DNA of 64,000 nt from Virgibacillus sp. 7505 (GCF_002272135.1 NZ_NPBF01000028.1:124001-188000), one strand, 5' to 3'. Positions 16,292 to 25,085 are shown, counted from the first letter of the stretch. The notes: generated from the letters alone by a model not told the origin. Numbers and translations: made by a program.

Positions 16292-17554
16292 ATGAAAAGA
16301 AAACTGGTTAGTGTCGCTGCTGTCGCAATGATAGGGTTATCTGTATTCCAGCCGTTACAAGCATCAGCTGCTCCTGATGAAACGGCAAAGAATGAGGAAG
16401 TCCGCGTTCTCGTAAAGCAGAAGGACGGTGTGTTTTCCACCCAGGCTACAGACAAGGTCAAGGAAGAGCATGGCGTTCGCAACAGCTTCGGTAAGGAAGG
16501 GTTTACTACTGAGGTATCTGAAAAAGAGCTCAAGGAGCTAAAAGCTGATAAAGCTTTGGAAGTAACCGAAGTAAGTGTATATACGAAGCAGGAAGTGTCC
16601 GAGAAACGGGATGTGTCAGCACAAGCGGTATCTGACCGCACACCATGGGGAATTCAAGCAATTTATAATAATCCATCCATTACTAGTACAAGCGGCGGAA
16701 ACAATATCAATATCGCTGTACTTGATACAGGTACTTCTGTCAATCACCCTGACCTTGCTGCCAATGTGGAGCAGTGTGTCGACTTTACCCAAGCATCCAG
16801 CGGACAAGTGAATGGGACTTGTGTCGATCGTGATGGGCATGGTACGCACGTATCTGGCTCTGCACTTGCCAACGGAGGAAATGGTTCAGGCATCTATGGT
16901 GTAGCACCGGAAGCAGATCTATGGGCATATAAGGTACTTGGTGATGATGGTCGCGGTTATTCCGATGACATCGCAAATGGAATCCGGAAAGCTGCCGATG
17001 ACGGAGCAAACCGCGGCGAGAAAGTTGTCATTTCGATGTCGCTCGGCGGCGGCCAGGATTCTCTCATTTCCAGTGCAGTTCGTTACGCAAACAGCAGAGG
17101 TGCATTAGTCATCGCAGCATCTGGTAACTCTGGGCCGTATGAAGGCTCCATCGGCTATCCTGCTGCACTGCCGGAAGCTGTTGCAGTTGCCAACCTGGAG
17201 AACCGTCAGCAAAACGGTACATACCGAGTTGCTGATTCCTCCTCCCGAGGCTACAGTCGTACAGATGGTGATTATGTCATCCAGACAGGTGATGTGGAAG
17301 TTTCTGCTCCGGGATCAGCCATACTTTCCACTTATCCAGGGAACACATACGCGTCATTGACGGGTACATCCATGGCAACACCGCATATCTCTGGTCTGGC
17401 AGCAAAAATCTGGTCCGAGAACACTAGCCTGAGCAGCTCCCAAGTGAGACAGACATTGCAGTCACGTGCGCGTTCCAACGATATCCTTGGCGGCTATGGT
17501 GCTGCCAGAGGCGATGATTATGCCTCCGGTTTCGGATTCCCGCGTGTTCAATAA
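16292..17554 (+). CDS. Secreted subtilisin-like serine protease (S8)
   Basis: 420-aa preproenzyme. Signal peptide is residues 1-26 (AXA site SAAA), the propeptide inhibitor domain ~35-110, and the mature catalytic domain begins near residue 112. Triad: Asp145 (AVLDTGTS), His183 (DGHGTHVSG) and Ser360 (GTSMATPH); oxyanion Asn is in AASGNSGP. Cys162 and Cys177 could form a disulfide. Length and layout resemble the S41/S39-type subtilisins of Bacillus rather than AprE. ATG follows GAGGTGATCG. The gene stands alone with a strong terminator. Confidence 0.95.
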   Translation: MKRKLVSVAAVAMIGLSVFQPLQASAAPDETAKNEEVRVLVKQKDGVFSTQATDKVKEEHGVRNSFGKEGFTTEVSEKELKELKADKALEVTEVSVYTKQEVSEKRDVSAQAVSDRTPWGIQAIYNNPSITSTSGGNNINIAVLDTGTSVNHPDLAANVEQCVDFTQASSGQVNGTCVDRDGHGTHVSGSALANGGNGSGIYGVAPEADLWAYKVLGDDGRGYSDDIANGIRKAADDGANRGEKVVISMSLGGGQDSLISSAVRYANSRGALVIAASGNSGPYEGSIGYPAALPEAVAVANLENRQQNGTYRVADSSSRGYSRTDGDYVIQTGDVEVSAPGSAILSTYPGNTYASLTGTSMATPHISGLAAKIWSENTSLSSSQVRQTLQSRARSNDILGGYGAARGDDYASGFGFPRVQ

Positions 17555-17572
17555 TCTTTAGAAATGAATGAA

Positions 17573-17602
17573 GAAGGCTCCTCACGAGGAGCCTTCTTTT
17601 TT
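17573..17602. terminator. Bidirectional terminator between subtilase and MFS genes
   Basis: Perfect 11-bp stem (GAAGGCTCCTC with GAGGAGCCTTC) with T6 on the plus side. The converging minus-strand gene ends next to it. Confidence 0.9.
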
Positions 17603-18797
17603 ATAGCTTCTGAGGCAATTGCCATACAAGAAGACCAGAAATGCTAGCGATGCATCCGCCAAGTACAATTGTTAGCCCAACGCCGATCCACTCTGATAAG
17701 AGACCCGCGCAAACAGAGGCAACAGGAAGTAAGGTAAACGTAATGAAGCGGGATGTGGATTGGACGCGACCTAGTAAATGCCGTGGAGTATAGCGCTGCC
17801 GAATTGTTTTGATGATCGGGTTAACGGCACCAGCAGCTGCTGTTCCAACCATATTGAAGCAAGCTGTCAGCCAGATAGTTTCTGACAGACCGACGAAGAT
17901 GATGGATAAACCGCCAATCACTTTGGCTGCGAATAATAGTTGTTTGTATGTAGAGAAACGATCAGCAAAGAAACCCAGAGATGTACCCAGAATGGCTCCG
18001 ATTCCGCCAGAAGATAATACTATGCCAAGCAGCAAAGGGTCGTTTGTGAGTTGATTTACATAGATGACCAGCAAAACAATGAGAAATTGTATGCCGAAGT
18101 TGGAAATCAGTAAGATGAGGTTAGTGTACCAAATCTCTTTCTGTTGATAAATGAAAATGAATCCTTCCTTCAGCTCGTGTATGTAATGGGATATGGAGAA
18201 TGTCTTAGAGCTGGTCGTTTGCTGTTCGTATGGCAGCAGGAGCACTAACCAAACGGCGAGCAGGGAAAGTCCGCTTACTGCTACTAAGCTGTAATGGATG
18301 CCGAAGAATAGAAGCGCGACACCACCGATGCTCGGTCCGATTACAATGGTAAGCTGAAAAAGAGCGCTTTCCAGACTATTGGCATAATGAAGCTGCCGAT
18401 CGGCAACTAGATGTGGAATGGCAGTAAATTGAGCACCCTGGTAGAATTGACTGGCGAAGCCGATGCATATGGATATGATACAGACAAGCAGGAGACTTAT
18501 CTGGTTTGTTACAGCGAATACACTCAGTAGCAGAAAACAGAGAAAGCGGGCAAGGTCAGCAATCAGAAGGACATGCTTCCAGTTTGTACGGTCGAGAAAA
18601 GGACCGATAAGAGGCTGCAGCAGCATCGTCGCCCGCTCTGCAGCTATTGCAATCGTAACGGCGATAGTGGAAGAGGTAACCTCAAGTACTAGCAGCGGCA
18701 GCAGGATGCTGTATACTTGTCCAGCCATAGAAGCCATTGTGGTGCTCATCATCAGGCGTGATAGCGGATGGGTTAGCGTGATTTTCTGTACAGTCAT
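17601..18797 (-). CDS. MFS transporter (drug-efflux type)
   Basis: 398-aa protein with about 12 membrane segments and MFS features (DRTNWKHVLLIADLARF after helix 2-3, GAILGTSLGFFADRF in the second half). It resembles the MFS exporters often paired with ArsR-type regulators. ATG at 18797 lies four bases after the stop of the upstream regulator and uses GGAAG in that gene's end, so the pair is coupled. Substrate unknown. The longer open frame upstream runs into the regulator and is rejected. Confidence 0.87.
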   Translation of the reverse strand: MTVQKITLTHPLSRLMMSTTMASMAGQVYSILLPLLVLEVTSSTIAVTIAIAAERATMLLQPLIGPFLDRTNWKHVLLIADLARFLCFLLLSVFAVTNQISLLLVCIISICIGFASQFYQGAQFTAIPHLVADRQLHYANSLESALFQLTIVIGPSIGGVALLFFGIHYSLVAVSGLSLLAVWLVLLLPYEQQTTSSKTFSISHYIHELKEGFIFIYQQKEIWYTNLILLISNFGIQFLIVLLVIYVNQLTNDPLLLGIVLSSGGIGAILGTSLGFFADRFSTYKQLLFAAKVIGGLSIIFVGLSETIWLTACFNMVGTAAAGAVNPIIKTIRQRYTPRHLLGRVQSTSRFITFTLLPVASVCAGLLSEWIGVGLTIVLGGCIASISGLLVWQLPQKL

Positions 18798-18801
18798 GTA
18801 A

Positions 18802-19845
18802 TCACTCTTCCAAAAAGGTTCGCAGTTCATGATCCAGGGAAGCAATACTTTCCTTATTTGCGTAGTAAGCCTGTTTATCTGACTCGATAAGTCCGGCGGA
18901 TTTGAGCATCTTCAAGTGATGGTGCAGTGTTGATTTTGCGACGGGAAGCTGCTCTGCTAATTGCTGCAGTGTTTGTTCACCTTCCATCAATCGTTTCAGC
19001 AAGTTAAGTCTGGTTGCATCACCTAATGCCTTGTACTTTCTTACAAGCATCGTATCCGGATTATACCTGTTGTCTGGATCGATGCTATTGGCATGGATGG
19101 GATAATAGAAAACCTTTGTAGCAGGCAGATCCGCACTGATGGTCCATGGTCTGTAGTGGAAATGGGGAATAAACAGTATTGTATCAATAGCATCATCTGG
19201 CTTGTAGCTTGTACTATTTACCACCCAGCGTATAAAGGTCAGTTTATCCATTGCGGGCAGCTTTTGTTCTTTATTTGCGACGTCTCGCTCCAGCATACCC
19301 AGTAAAAGCCTATCCTGCGGTTTGATCACTTCTTCGAACCATTTCTTCATAACGGAAATCAAATGTTCTTTCAGGGAAGGGATATCTGCATTGACAATAA
19401 AAGCGATATAATTCGGAAAGAAAGGGTTATCTGCAGTAACTTCTCGCAAAGTGGTCAGTGAGCTTTCACTACCTTGAGCAGCCTGCATTCGGTGCTTTTC
19501 GAATGCGCTGCCGATATAGGGAAGACTTTGTTCCCGTAATGTCTGGTCAGGCATGTTTGAAACCTCAGCTGTCCATTCCTCCAAGGTTCTGGCGTTTGAG
19601 TAGTGCAGCAGCTGAAGAAGCGTCTTCCAGGTGTTGCAGTGATGGACTTCGTGCAGTTCGTGCTGTAGCTCATTCGAAAAGCCATTTTCAGGATCATTCC
19701 ACATCTTTTCCACATGCTCGAGAGTCCCGGCCAAAGAAGCATTCGTGACAGCGGCAATTCCTAAAGCAGCTTCCCATAGTAACGATTTTTCAAAACAAAT
19801 GGTATAATCATATTTTGCTTTAAAGCCTGTCTGAATTATCTGCAT
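18802..19845 (-). CDS. ArsR-type transcriptional regulator with DUF5937-like sensor domain
   Basis: 347 aa. The C-terminal ~75 residues are a winged helix-turn-helix (ALGDATRLNLLKRLMEGEQT, LPVAKSTLHHHLKMLKSAGLI). The long N-terminal region (~260 aa) resembles the DUF5937 sensor-like domain, with no metal-binding Cys motif. ATG at 19845 has GAGGTG six bases upstream. It probably represses itself and the coupled MFS gene. A perfect palindrome in its promoter region is a likely operator. Confidence 0.82.
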   Translation of the reverse strand: MQIIQTGFKAKYDYTICFEKSLLWEAALGIAAVTNASLAGTLEHVEKMWNDPENGFSNELQHELHEVHHCNTWKTLLQLLHYSNARTLEEWTAEVSNMPDQTLREQSLPYIGSAFEKHRMQAAQGSESSLTTLREVTADNPFFPNYIAFIVNADIPSLKEHLISVMKKWFEEVIKPQDRLLLGMLERDVANKEQKLPAMDKLTFIRWVVNSTSYKPDDAIDTILFIPHFHYRPWTISADLPATKVFYYPIHANSIDPDNRYNPDTMLVRKYKALGDATRLNLLKRLMEGEQTLQQLAEQLPVAKSTLHHHLKMLKSAGLIESDKQAYYANKESIASLDHELRTFLEE

Positions 19846-19864
19846 ATCTATCACCTCAAGAATA

Positions 19865-19882
19865 ATTCTATATTAATAGAAT
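19865..19882. promoter_or_regulatory. Palindromic operator candidate between ArsR and NUDIX genes
   Basis: ATTCTAT-ATTA-ATAGAAT is a perfect 7-4-7 inverted repeat in the ~75-bp divergent region. Its size and position fit an ArsR-family dimer site and it could control both directions. Confidence 0.55.
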
Positions 19883-19919
19883 GTTATATTCAATAAAATT
19901 CGAATAAAGGGGAAAATAA

Positions 19920-20429
19920 ATGCTAAACTATCATCGTGCATTTGGTGTTTATGCAGTTATACATAAAGAGAAAGATTTGCTTGTTATCCATAAAGGAAGC
20001 GGCCCTTATATCAATCGTTACGACTTGCCAGGTGGAAGTCTGGAAAGCAGGGAGGGATTGCTGGAGGCTGTCATCCGTGAAGTGAAGGAAGAAACTGGAA
20101 TGACTGCAGCGGTGAAAAAGCAGATTGGTGTTATCGATTTCAAGCTTCCGTGGCAGTGGAAGGACTTTACCCATGTACACCATACAGCTGTCTTATATAC
20201 AGCAGAGGCATCTGGCAAATTGCATATACCGGAGCAGTTTACAGGGCAGGATGCGAGAAGGGCAGAATGGGTCTCTATTCCTAATTTATCCATTACGAAC
20301 AGCTCACCTTTGGTCATGCAGGCGGTTAAATGGCTATTGTCGTCTGAATTGCCATTAGAAACAATCACCTATTCAGAGTGGGAAATCAAAGAGGAGAGTT
20401 TCCTGGAAGGAGATCAGGGTATTAGATAA
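19920..20429 (+). CDS. NUDIX hydrolase
   Basis: 169 aa. The Nudix box is complete (GGSLESREGLLEAVIREV followed by KEETG), matching GX5EX7REUXEEXGU. Substrate cannot be deduced. ATG follows AAAGGGG. It is divergent from the ArsR-type regulator across a ~75-bp region with a palindrome, so it may be part of that regulon. A DoxX-like gene follows within 23 bp. Confidence 0.9.
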   Translation: MLNYHRAFGVYAVIHKEKDLLVIHKGSGPYINRYDLPGGSLESREGLLEAVIREVKEETGMTAAVKKQIGVIDFKLPWQWKDFTHVHHTAVLYTAEASGKLHIPEQFTGQDARRAEWVSIPNLSITNSSPLVMQAVKWLLSSELPLETITYSEWEIKEESFLEGDQGIR

Positions 20430-20452
20430 GGAAAAAAGAGGGTGCAGCTTAG

Positions 20453-20815
20453 GTGAGAAAAATAGGTTTGTATGCATTCAGTTTGTTGTTTATTGCGGCT
20501 GGTATCTCACATTTTGTATTGGATGATGGTTTCGTTGCCATGCTGCCAGCGTATGTACCGCTGCGCTATACATTGATTTATCTGACTGGCATAGCAGAGA
20601 TTCTCCTGGCTATTGGATTACTTGCACCCGCTACCAGGAAGTTAACTGCTATCGTCGCTGTTATTTACTTGATTGCAATCTTCCCGGCAAACATATACAG
20701 CGCCGTGTATGATATACCGATGCCAGGCTTTGAGGAGACAAATCAAGCAATCCTCTATGCTCGTCTTCTTGTACAGCCGGTACTTATCTGGTGGGTTTGG
20801 AAGGTTACAAGATAA
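20453..20815 (+). CDS. DoxX-like small membrane protein (GTG start)
   Basis: 120 aa with four hydrophobic helices, characteristic of DoxX/DUF4870-like quinol-associated membrane proteins (FSLLFIAAGISHFVLDDGFVA, YLTGIAEILLAIGLL). GTG at 20453 has AGAGGGTG about eight bases upstream. It is probably co-transcribed with the NUDIX gene. Function in these bacteria is not defined. Confidence 0.8.
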   Translation: MRKIGLYAFSLLFIAAGISHFVLDDGFVAMLPAYVPLRYTLIYLTGIAEILLAIGLLAPATRKLTAIVAVIYLIAIFPANIYSAVYDIPMPGFEETNQAILYARLLVQPVLIWWVWKVTR

Positions 20816-20880
20816 GTTGCTTCTGCAATTCCTCAAGAGCTTCGCATATATTGGGAATATCATGTATGCCGAGGTGACCT

Positions 20881-21957
20881 ATGCGTTCCATCAGTTTGTG
20901 TATGATTGTAAAAAATGAAGAAGAAGTACTGGCCGGTTGTTTGGAGAGTGTCCAGGGATTAGTGAATGAAATAATAATTGTAGATACAGGATCTACTGAT
21001 CGGACAAAGGAAATTGCGGCGGAGTACACGTCACAAATCTTTGATTTCGAGTGGATTGACGATTTCTCCGCTGCTAGGAATTACAGCTTCAGTAAGGCAA
21101 CGGGAGAATATATCATGTGGCTCGATGCGGATGATATTCTTTTGCCGAAAGACCAGGAGGCTTTCCGTACTTTGTGAAGCGATCTAACCGATGAAGTGGA
21201 TGTTGTATCAATGTATTATCATACATCACTTGATAGTGCGGGCCGGCCGTTATACTTGTAGAGAAGAAATCGAGTTGTGAAACGGAGCAAGAACTTCCGC
21301 TGGCAGGGTGCTGTGCATGAATACCTGGAATTCGGCGGAAATATCGTTGATTCGGACATAGCCGTCACGCATCGGAAGGGCGATAAGACCTTTACGATTT
21401 CGGACCGCAATTTAAGGATCTATGAGTCCTACGTCGCTTCAGGCAGGGAACTCACACCACGTGATATGTTTTATTATGCAAATGAACTGAAGGATCATGG
21501 AAAGTTCGAGCGTGCCAAATCTTATTATATGGAGTTTCTTCAATCAGAGAAGGGCTGGGTGGAGGACAATATCCGAGCGTGCCAATATTTGGCGGATTGC
21601 TGCAAGGCCGAAGGAGATATGGAGGCATATCGTGCGCATTTGTTCCGTTCCTTTCAGTATGATCGGCCGCGACCTGAATTCTGCTGGCTAATCGGTGATT
21701 TGCTGACCGAAGATCGTAACTATCATGCAGCTGCGTATTGGTATGAGCAGGCTTTGGACTATGAAGGAAAGGAGCTGCAAGGCTTCAGTGTACCAGCGTA
21801 TACGACTTGGTATCCGTATTTGCAGCTGACGTTTTGTTACTCCCGTATCGGTTCGCTCGATCAGGCAAAATCAGCCCATGAAAAAGCTGTGTCCTATAAC
21901 CCGGATCTCCCGAGTGTCCGTTATAACACTGCATTCTTTGAGAAGCTCAGTCTTTGA
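20881..21957 (+). pseudogene. Glycosyltransferase family 2 with TPR-like tail, interrupted by two in-frame stops
   Basis: A single reading frame from ATG 20881 (GAGGTGACC upstream) to 21957 encodes a ~358-aa GT2 enzyme: CMIVKNEEEVLAGCLESV, IIIVDTGSTDRTKEIA, WIDDFSAARNYSF and MWLDADDI. A TGA at 21175-21177 and a TAG at 21259-21261 interrupt it with no frameshift, and recognisable sequence continues between and after them (NFRWQGAVHEYLEFGGNIV, then TPR-like helices ~200-350). The TAG falls where a Tyr is likely. The first piece (98 aa) retains only part of the GT-A domain and is probably inactive. Most likely a recent pseudogene. Confidence 0.85.
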
Positions 21958-22020
21958 TTTCCTTTTGATGCTTCCTATGTCATAATACGTACTATCAAGG
22001 AAAGATATGGAGGATTGGTT

Positions 22021-22509
22021 GTGGCATTAGATATTATTGCTTGGATTATCATTGCGGTGGCATTCATCGCAAGTTTTGCGGGAATTGTCTATCCTGTCAT
22101 CCCATCTCCGTTAATGTTATGGATTGGATTCTTAGTTTTCCAATTTATGCTCAGTGATGGGGATTTATCTGTAATCTTCTGGATAGCGATGGTTATCCTG
22201 ACGGTGATTTTAATCATCTCGGATATTATTGCTAACAGTTATTTTGTTAAAAAATTCGGCGGCAGTAAGTGGGGCGAGCGAATCGCAGCAATTGGTGTAA
22301 TTGTTGGTTCCTTTATTATCCCGCCTTTTGGCATCATTGTCGTGCCGTTTGTAGCAGTGCTTGTGACAGAGCTGGTTCAAAAAAGAACACCGAAGGAAGC
22401 TATCTACTCTTCTATCGGTTCATTGCTGGGCTTCCTTGGCGGCTCGATTGCTAAGATTATCATTCAATTGATCATGATTGTGTGGTTCTTTGTAGCAGCC
22501 TTTGTATAA
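22021..22509 (+). CDS. DUF456 membrane protein (GTG start)
   Basis: 162-aa protein with five or six hydrophobic helices and the Gly-rich motifs of DUF456 (FVKKFGGSKWGERIAAIGVIVGSF, GSLLGFLGGSIAKI). GTG at 22021 follows GGAGGA by six bases; a TTG at 22015 overlaps the ribosome binding site. It is monocistronic, ending at a strong hairpin. No known function. Confidence 0.85.
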   Translation: MALDIIAWIIIAVAFIASFAGIVYPVIPSPLMLWIGFLVFQFMLSDGDLSVIFWIAMVILTVILIISDIIANSYFVKKFGGSKWGERIAAIGVIVGSFIIPPFGIIVVPFVAVLVTELVQKRTPKEAIYSSIGSLLGFLGGSIAKIIIQLIMIVWFFVAAFV

Positions 22510-22540
22510 GAAAAAGCGAGCATTCTGCTCGCTTTTTCTT
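22508..22540. terminator. Bidirectional terminator
   Basis: AAGAAAAAGCGAG pairs with CTCGCTTTTTCTT. A/T flanks suit both the plus-strand DUF456 gene and the minus-strand DUF3817 gene. Confidence 0.9.
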
Positions 22541-22832
22541 ATGCGTATTCTGTTTTTTGCAGTCTCATATCGAAGATGTAATATCCGAATGGAATGACAG
22601 ATGCTAGCAAGGCTAAAATTGCCCATTTCAAGCCCCAGCGGACTTTCAGGGTAGTGTACCCGGTCCATACGACATACAGAACGAACAAACCGCCGTGGAT
22701 GGCACCTATGTAGGTGACGAAGATCGGTATATCCATCATGTATTTTAAAGGCATTGCCATGAACAATAACAAAAGCAAGGAAGTCCCTTCGAGAAATCCG
22801 ATGATACGGAACCATTTCAATGTCGCTTGCAT
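22539..22832 (-). CDS. DUF3817 membrane protein (YdzA-like)
   Basis: 97-aa protein with three membrane segments and the DUF3817 signature (WFRIIGFLEGTSLLLLLFMAMPLKY, IGAIHGGLFVLYVVW). TTGGGAGGG precedes the ATG. Function unknown. A perfect 14-bp palindrome, CTATTTATAAATAG, sits just upstream of its ribosome binding site (22850-22863). Confidence 0.87.
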   Translation of the reverse strand: MQATLKWFRIIGFLEGTSLLLLLFMAMPLKYMMDIPIFVTYIGAIHGGLFVLYVVWTGYTTLKVRWGLKWAILALLASVIPFGYYIFDMRLQKTEYA

Positions 22833-22926
22833 GAAAGCCCTCCCAAAAACTATTTATAAATAGTATAAGCAAGCTTGCCCCTATTTACCACTCCTCGGGA
22901 GAACTTGTCATAACATTGTCAAAATA

Positions 22927-23709
22927 TCATTTCACATCATAGATGGAAGGACGTCTGTCCTGAAACACAGGGATGCGGCTGCGCACGTCATCCACTTGAT
23001 CAAGATCTGCTTCACCATAAAGAATGGTTGCTTCCTCTCCAGCTTCAGCAATGATTTCGCCCCATGGCCCGATGATCAAGCTGTGTCCTGCAAATTCATT
23101 AGCTGGATCACTTCCTGCACGATTGCAAGCAACGACGTAGCATTGGTTCTCGATTGCTCTGCTGAGCAGAAGCGCCCGCCAGTGATCGAGTCGCGGCTTC
23201 GGCCACTCTGCAACGACGAATAGCACTTGCTGATCGTGAATCATATGCGTACGGATGAATTCAGGAAAACGGATGTCATAGCAGATGACACCAGCTGCTC
23301 GCTTATTTCCTATGGAAAAGGAGGCGGATTTGTCGCCTTGGGTCAGAAACTTCTCTTCATCCATCAACCGGAATAAGTGCGCTTTATCATATTCATGTAG
23401 CAGCTCACCAGCTGGTCCGAAGACAAGCATCGTATTAAAGACACCTGCTTCGGTCTGCTTGGCTATGGAACCAGCGACGATGTATTTTTGATGTGTCTTA
23501 GCTAGTCTGCTGATGAAGCGTTTCGTCGTTTCTCCCTCTGCATCACTAATGTTATCAAGCCTTGTCAGGTCATAGCCAGTTGTCCAAAGCTCAGGCAGCA
23601 CGAGAACATCCGCATTTTCCTGTGCTTCTGTTATTAATGCTTCCACTTTGCTGTAGTTGGCTTCCGGGTCACCAAAAACGATATCATGCTGAATTAAAGC
23701 AAGTTTCAT
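22927..23709 (-). CDS. mtnU: Omega-amidase / carbon-nitrogen hydrolase (MtnU-like)
   Basis: 260-aa nitrilase-superfamily enzyme. The catalytic triad is visible: Glu in LPELWTTGYD, Lys in YDKAHLF and Cys in GVICYDIRFPEF. In methionine salvage, MtnU (omega-amidase) hydrolyses the alpha-ketoglutaramate made when MtnE uses glutamine as amino donor. It overlaps the upstream dehydrogenase gene by four bases and is thus under the same SAM-I riboswitch; mtnE is on the opposite strand nearby. Confidence 0.88.
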   Translation of the reverse strand: MKLALIQHDIVFGDPEANYSKVEALITEAQENADVLVLPELWTTGYDLTRLDNISDAEGETTKRFISRLAKTHQKYIVAGSIAKQTEAGVFNTMLVFGPAGELLHEYDKAHLFRLMDEEKFLTQGDKSASFSIGNKRAAGVICYDIRFPEFIRTHMIHDQQVLFVVAEWPKPRLDHWRALLLSRAIENQCYVVACNRAGSDPANEFAGHSLIIGPWGEIIAEAGEEATILYGEADLDQVDDVRSRIPVFQDRRPSIYDVK

Positions 23710-24800
23710 TGTGTCACTCCCTTATTTGCCGCAACGAATCTCTCGACACTTCGCATGGCGTCCACCACCTGATCTGAATCGGAAACATGCATGAAATGAA
23801 TGGATTCCCCTGGAGCGACAGCGCCGTCTGCTGCAATTTTCATCGCTTTGTCCACATCTTCTATTACGCCAAGCTCTTTAAGTACAGTTGGTAATCCGAG
23901 CTTTTGATAGATAGGGAGCAATGTGCGGATTTCTTCGAATTTTTCTTCCAGTGCAAGCTGAACAAGAATACCATAAGCGACTTTATTGCCGTGCAGCTGC
24001 TCGTGCGTTTCTGGAAGTCTTGTCAGTCCGTTGTGAATGGAATGAGCACCAGCAATACGGCCATATTCATCACCGAAACCGCCAACCATTCCGCCAGCCA
24101 TGATGATCGTTTCTGCAACGCGGAGAAATGCACTGTCAGCATGCTTGTTTTGCAAAGAACAAATAGCAGCATCTCCCTCCCCTATAAGGATATCCCGGCA
24201 CAACCTAGCTGCGTTGCGGGATATTTGGACTGCAAGCGGCTGATCCGACATGTGTTCGGTAAGTGCATCCGCTTCGTACCATTTAGCCAATGTATCGCCA
24301 ATGCCGGCAATCAGATAGGGTACAGGTGTCGTTAGCAGCAGCTTCGGCTCGACTAGCAGCATAAATGCACTGCGCGGAAACACTGTATATTCGACGAAAT
24401 TACCTGCTTCATCATAGAAAACGCTAAGTGAAGCCCATGGGGAGCAGTTAGAGACAATCGTTGGAATCAGGATGACCGGCAATCCTGCATCATTGGCAGC
24501 AGCTTTAGCAGTATCCAACACTTTTCCGCCTCCGACACCGATTATGAATTGAGCAGCTTCGTCCTTTGCGATATCTGCTAATCTGGCTGCTTCCGCATGT
24601 GTGCACTGGCCGTTATAGGCTACTCGTTTCACTGGCAAATCGATTGGATCCAGAAATGGGGAAGCCGCTTTCCAGGAAGCATCTCCGTGGATAAGCAATC
24701 CATTTGTCCAGTTCAATTCTTTAAGTCTTGCTGGAAGGCTTTGTAGTATATTATCCTCGCAGGCGTAATAATTCGGAGCGCCTTTTATGTTGATGGTCAT
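23706..24800 (-). CDS. Iron-containing alcohol dehydrogenase family protein, YbdH-like
   Basis: 364-aa GldA/YbdH-like dehydrogenase. NAD site GVGGGKVLDTAKA; probable metal ligands Asp in GIGDTLAKWYE, His in AGAHSIHNGL and His in QLHGNKVAYG. It is the first gene behind a SAM-I riboswitch, coupled to mtnU and divergent from mtnE. E. coli ybdH likewise neighbours a methionine aminotransferase gene (ybdL). I infer reduction of a 2-oxo acid linked to methionine salvage, possibly 4-methylthio-2-oxobutyrate; this is untested. GAGGTGAC precedes the ATG. Confidence 0.83.
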   Translation of the reverse strand: MTINIKGAPNYYACEDNILQSLPARLKELNWTNGLLIHGDASWKAASPFLDPIDLPVKRVAYNGQCTHAEAARLADIAKDEAAQFIIGVGGGKVLDTAKAAANDAGLPVILIPTIVSNCSPWASLSVFYDEAGNFVEYTVFPRSAFMLLVEPKLLLTTPVPYLIAGIGDTLAKWYEADALTEHMSDQPLAVQISRNAARLCRDILIGEGDAAICSLQNKHADSAFLRVAETIIMAGGMVGGFGDEYGRIAGAHSIHNGLTRLPETHEQLHGNKVAYGILVQLALEEKFEEIRTLLPIYQKLGLPTVLKELGVIEDVDKAMKIAADGAVAPGESIHFMHVSDSDQVVDAMRSVERFVAANKGVTQ

Positions 24801-24826
24801 GTTGTCACCTCTTTGATTTTTTACAT

Positions 24827-24857
24827 AAAAAAACTCTTCCAGACGAATATGGAAGAG
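24827..24857 (-). terminator. SAM riboswitch terminator
   Basis: On the minus strand CTCTTCCA and TGGAAGAG form an 8-bp stem followed by seven T. It lies between the aptamer and the dehydrogenase gene. Confidence 0.92.
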
Positions 24858-24875
24858 GAATGGCGTGTGTCTCGT

Positions 24876-24981
24876 CCCCTTATCCCTCAGCGTCTAGCTG
24901 TTGGATTAGCACCGTGTGCAAATAGCACCGGTTGCCGGGCTTCATAGGGCCAATTCCCTCCGCCTTCTCTTGATAAGAGTG
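24876..24981 (-). promoter_or_regulatory. SAM-I (S-box) riboswitch
   Basis: Read on the minus strand: CTTATCAAGAG, GGCGGAGGGA, GGCCCTATGAAGCCCGGCAA, GGTGCTAATCC and GGGATAAGGG, the S-box consensus in order, closed by complementary CTTATC/GATAAG. High SAM should terminate transcription of the dehydrogenase-mtnU operon. Confidence 0.96.
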
Positions 24982-25004
24982 TGTGATTCATGTATGATTT
25001 GTTC

Positions 25005-25034
25005 ATTATCGCATTCTATTTCCAAGACTGTCAA
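25005..25034 (-). promoter_or_regulatory. Sigma-A promoter for the S-box operon
   Basis: On the minus strand TTGACA (25034-25029) and GATAAT (25010-25005) are separated by 18 bp, placing the start just upstream of the S-box aptamer. Confidence 0.7.
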
Positions 25035-25085
25035 GATTGGTAATAGTCAGAATAGAATGTGGGAGACAACAGGAGAGTGAGTAAG

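Noticed and set aside
21175-21177. TGA in the glycosyltransferase as a selenocysteine codon
   Set aside because: GT2 enzymes do not use selenocysteine, no SECIS-like hairpin is evident and a second stop (TAG) follows.
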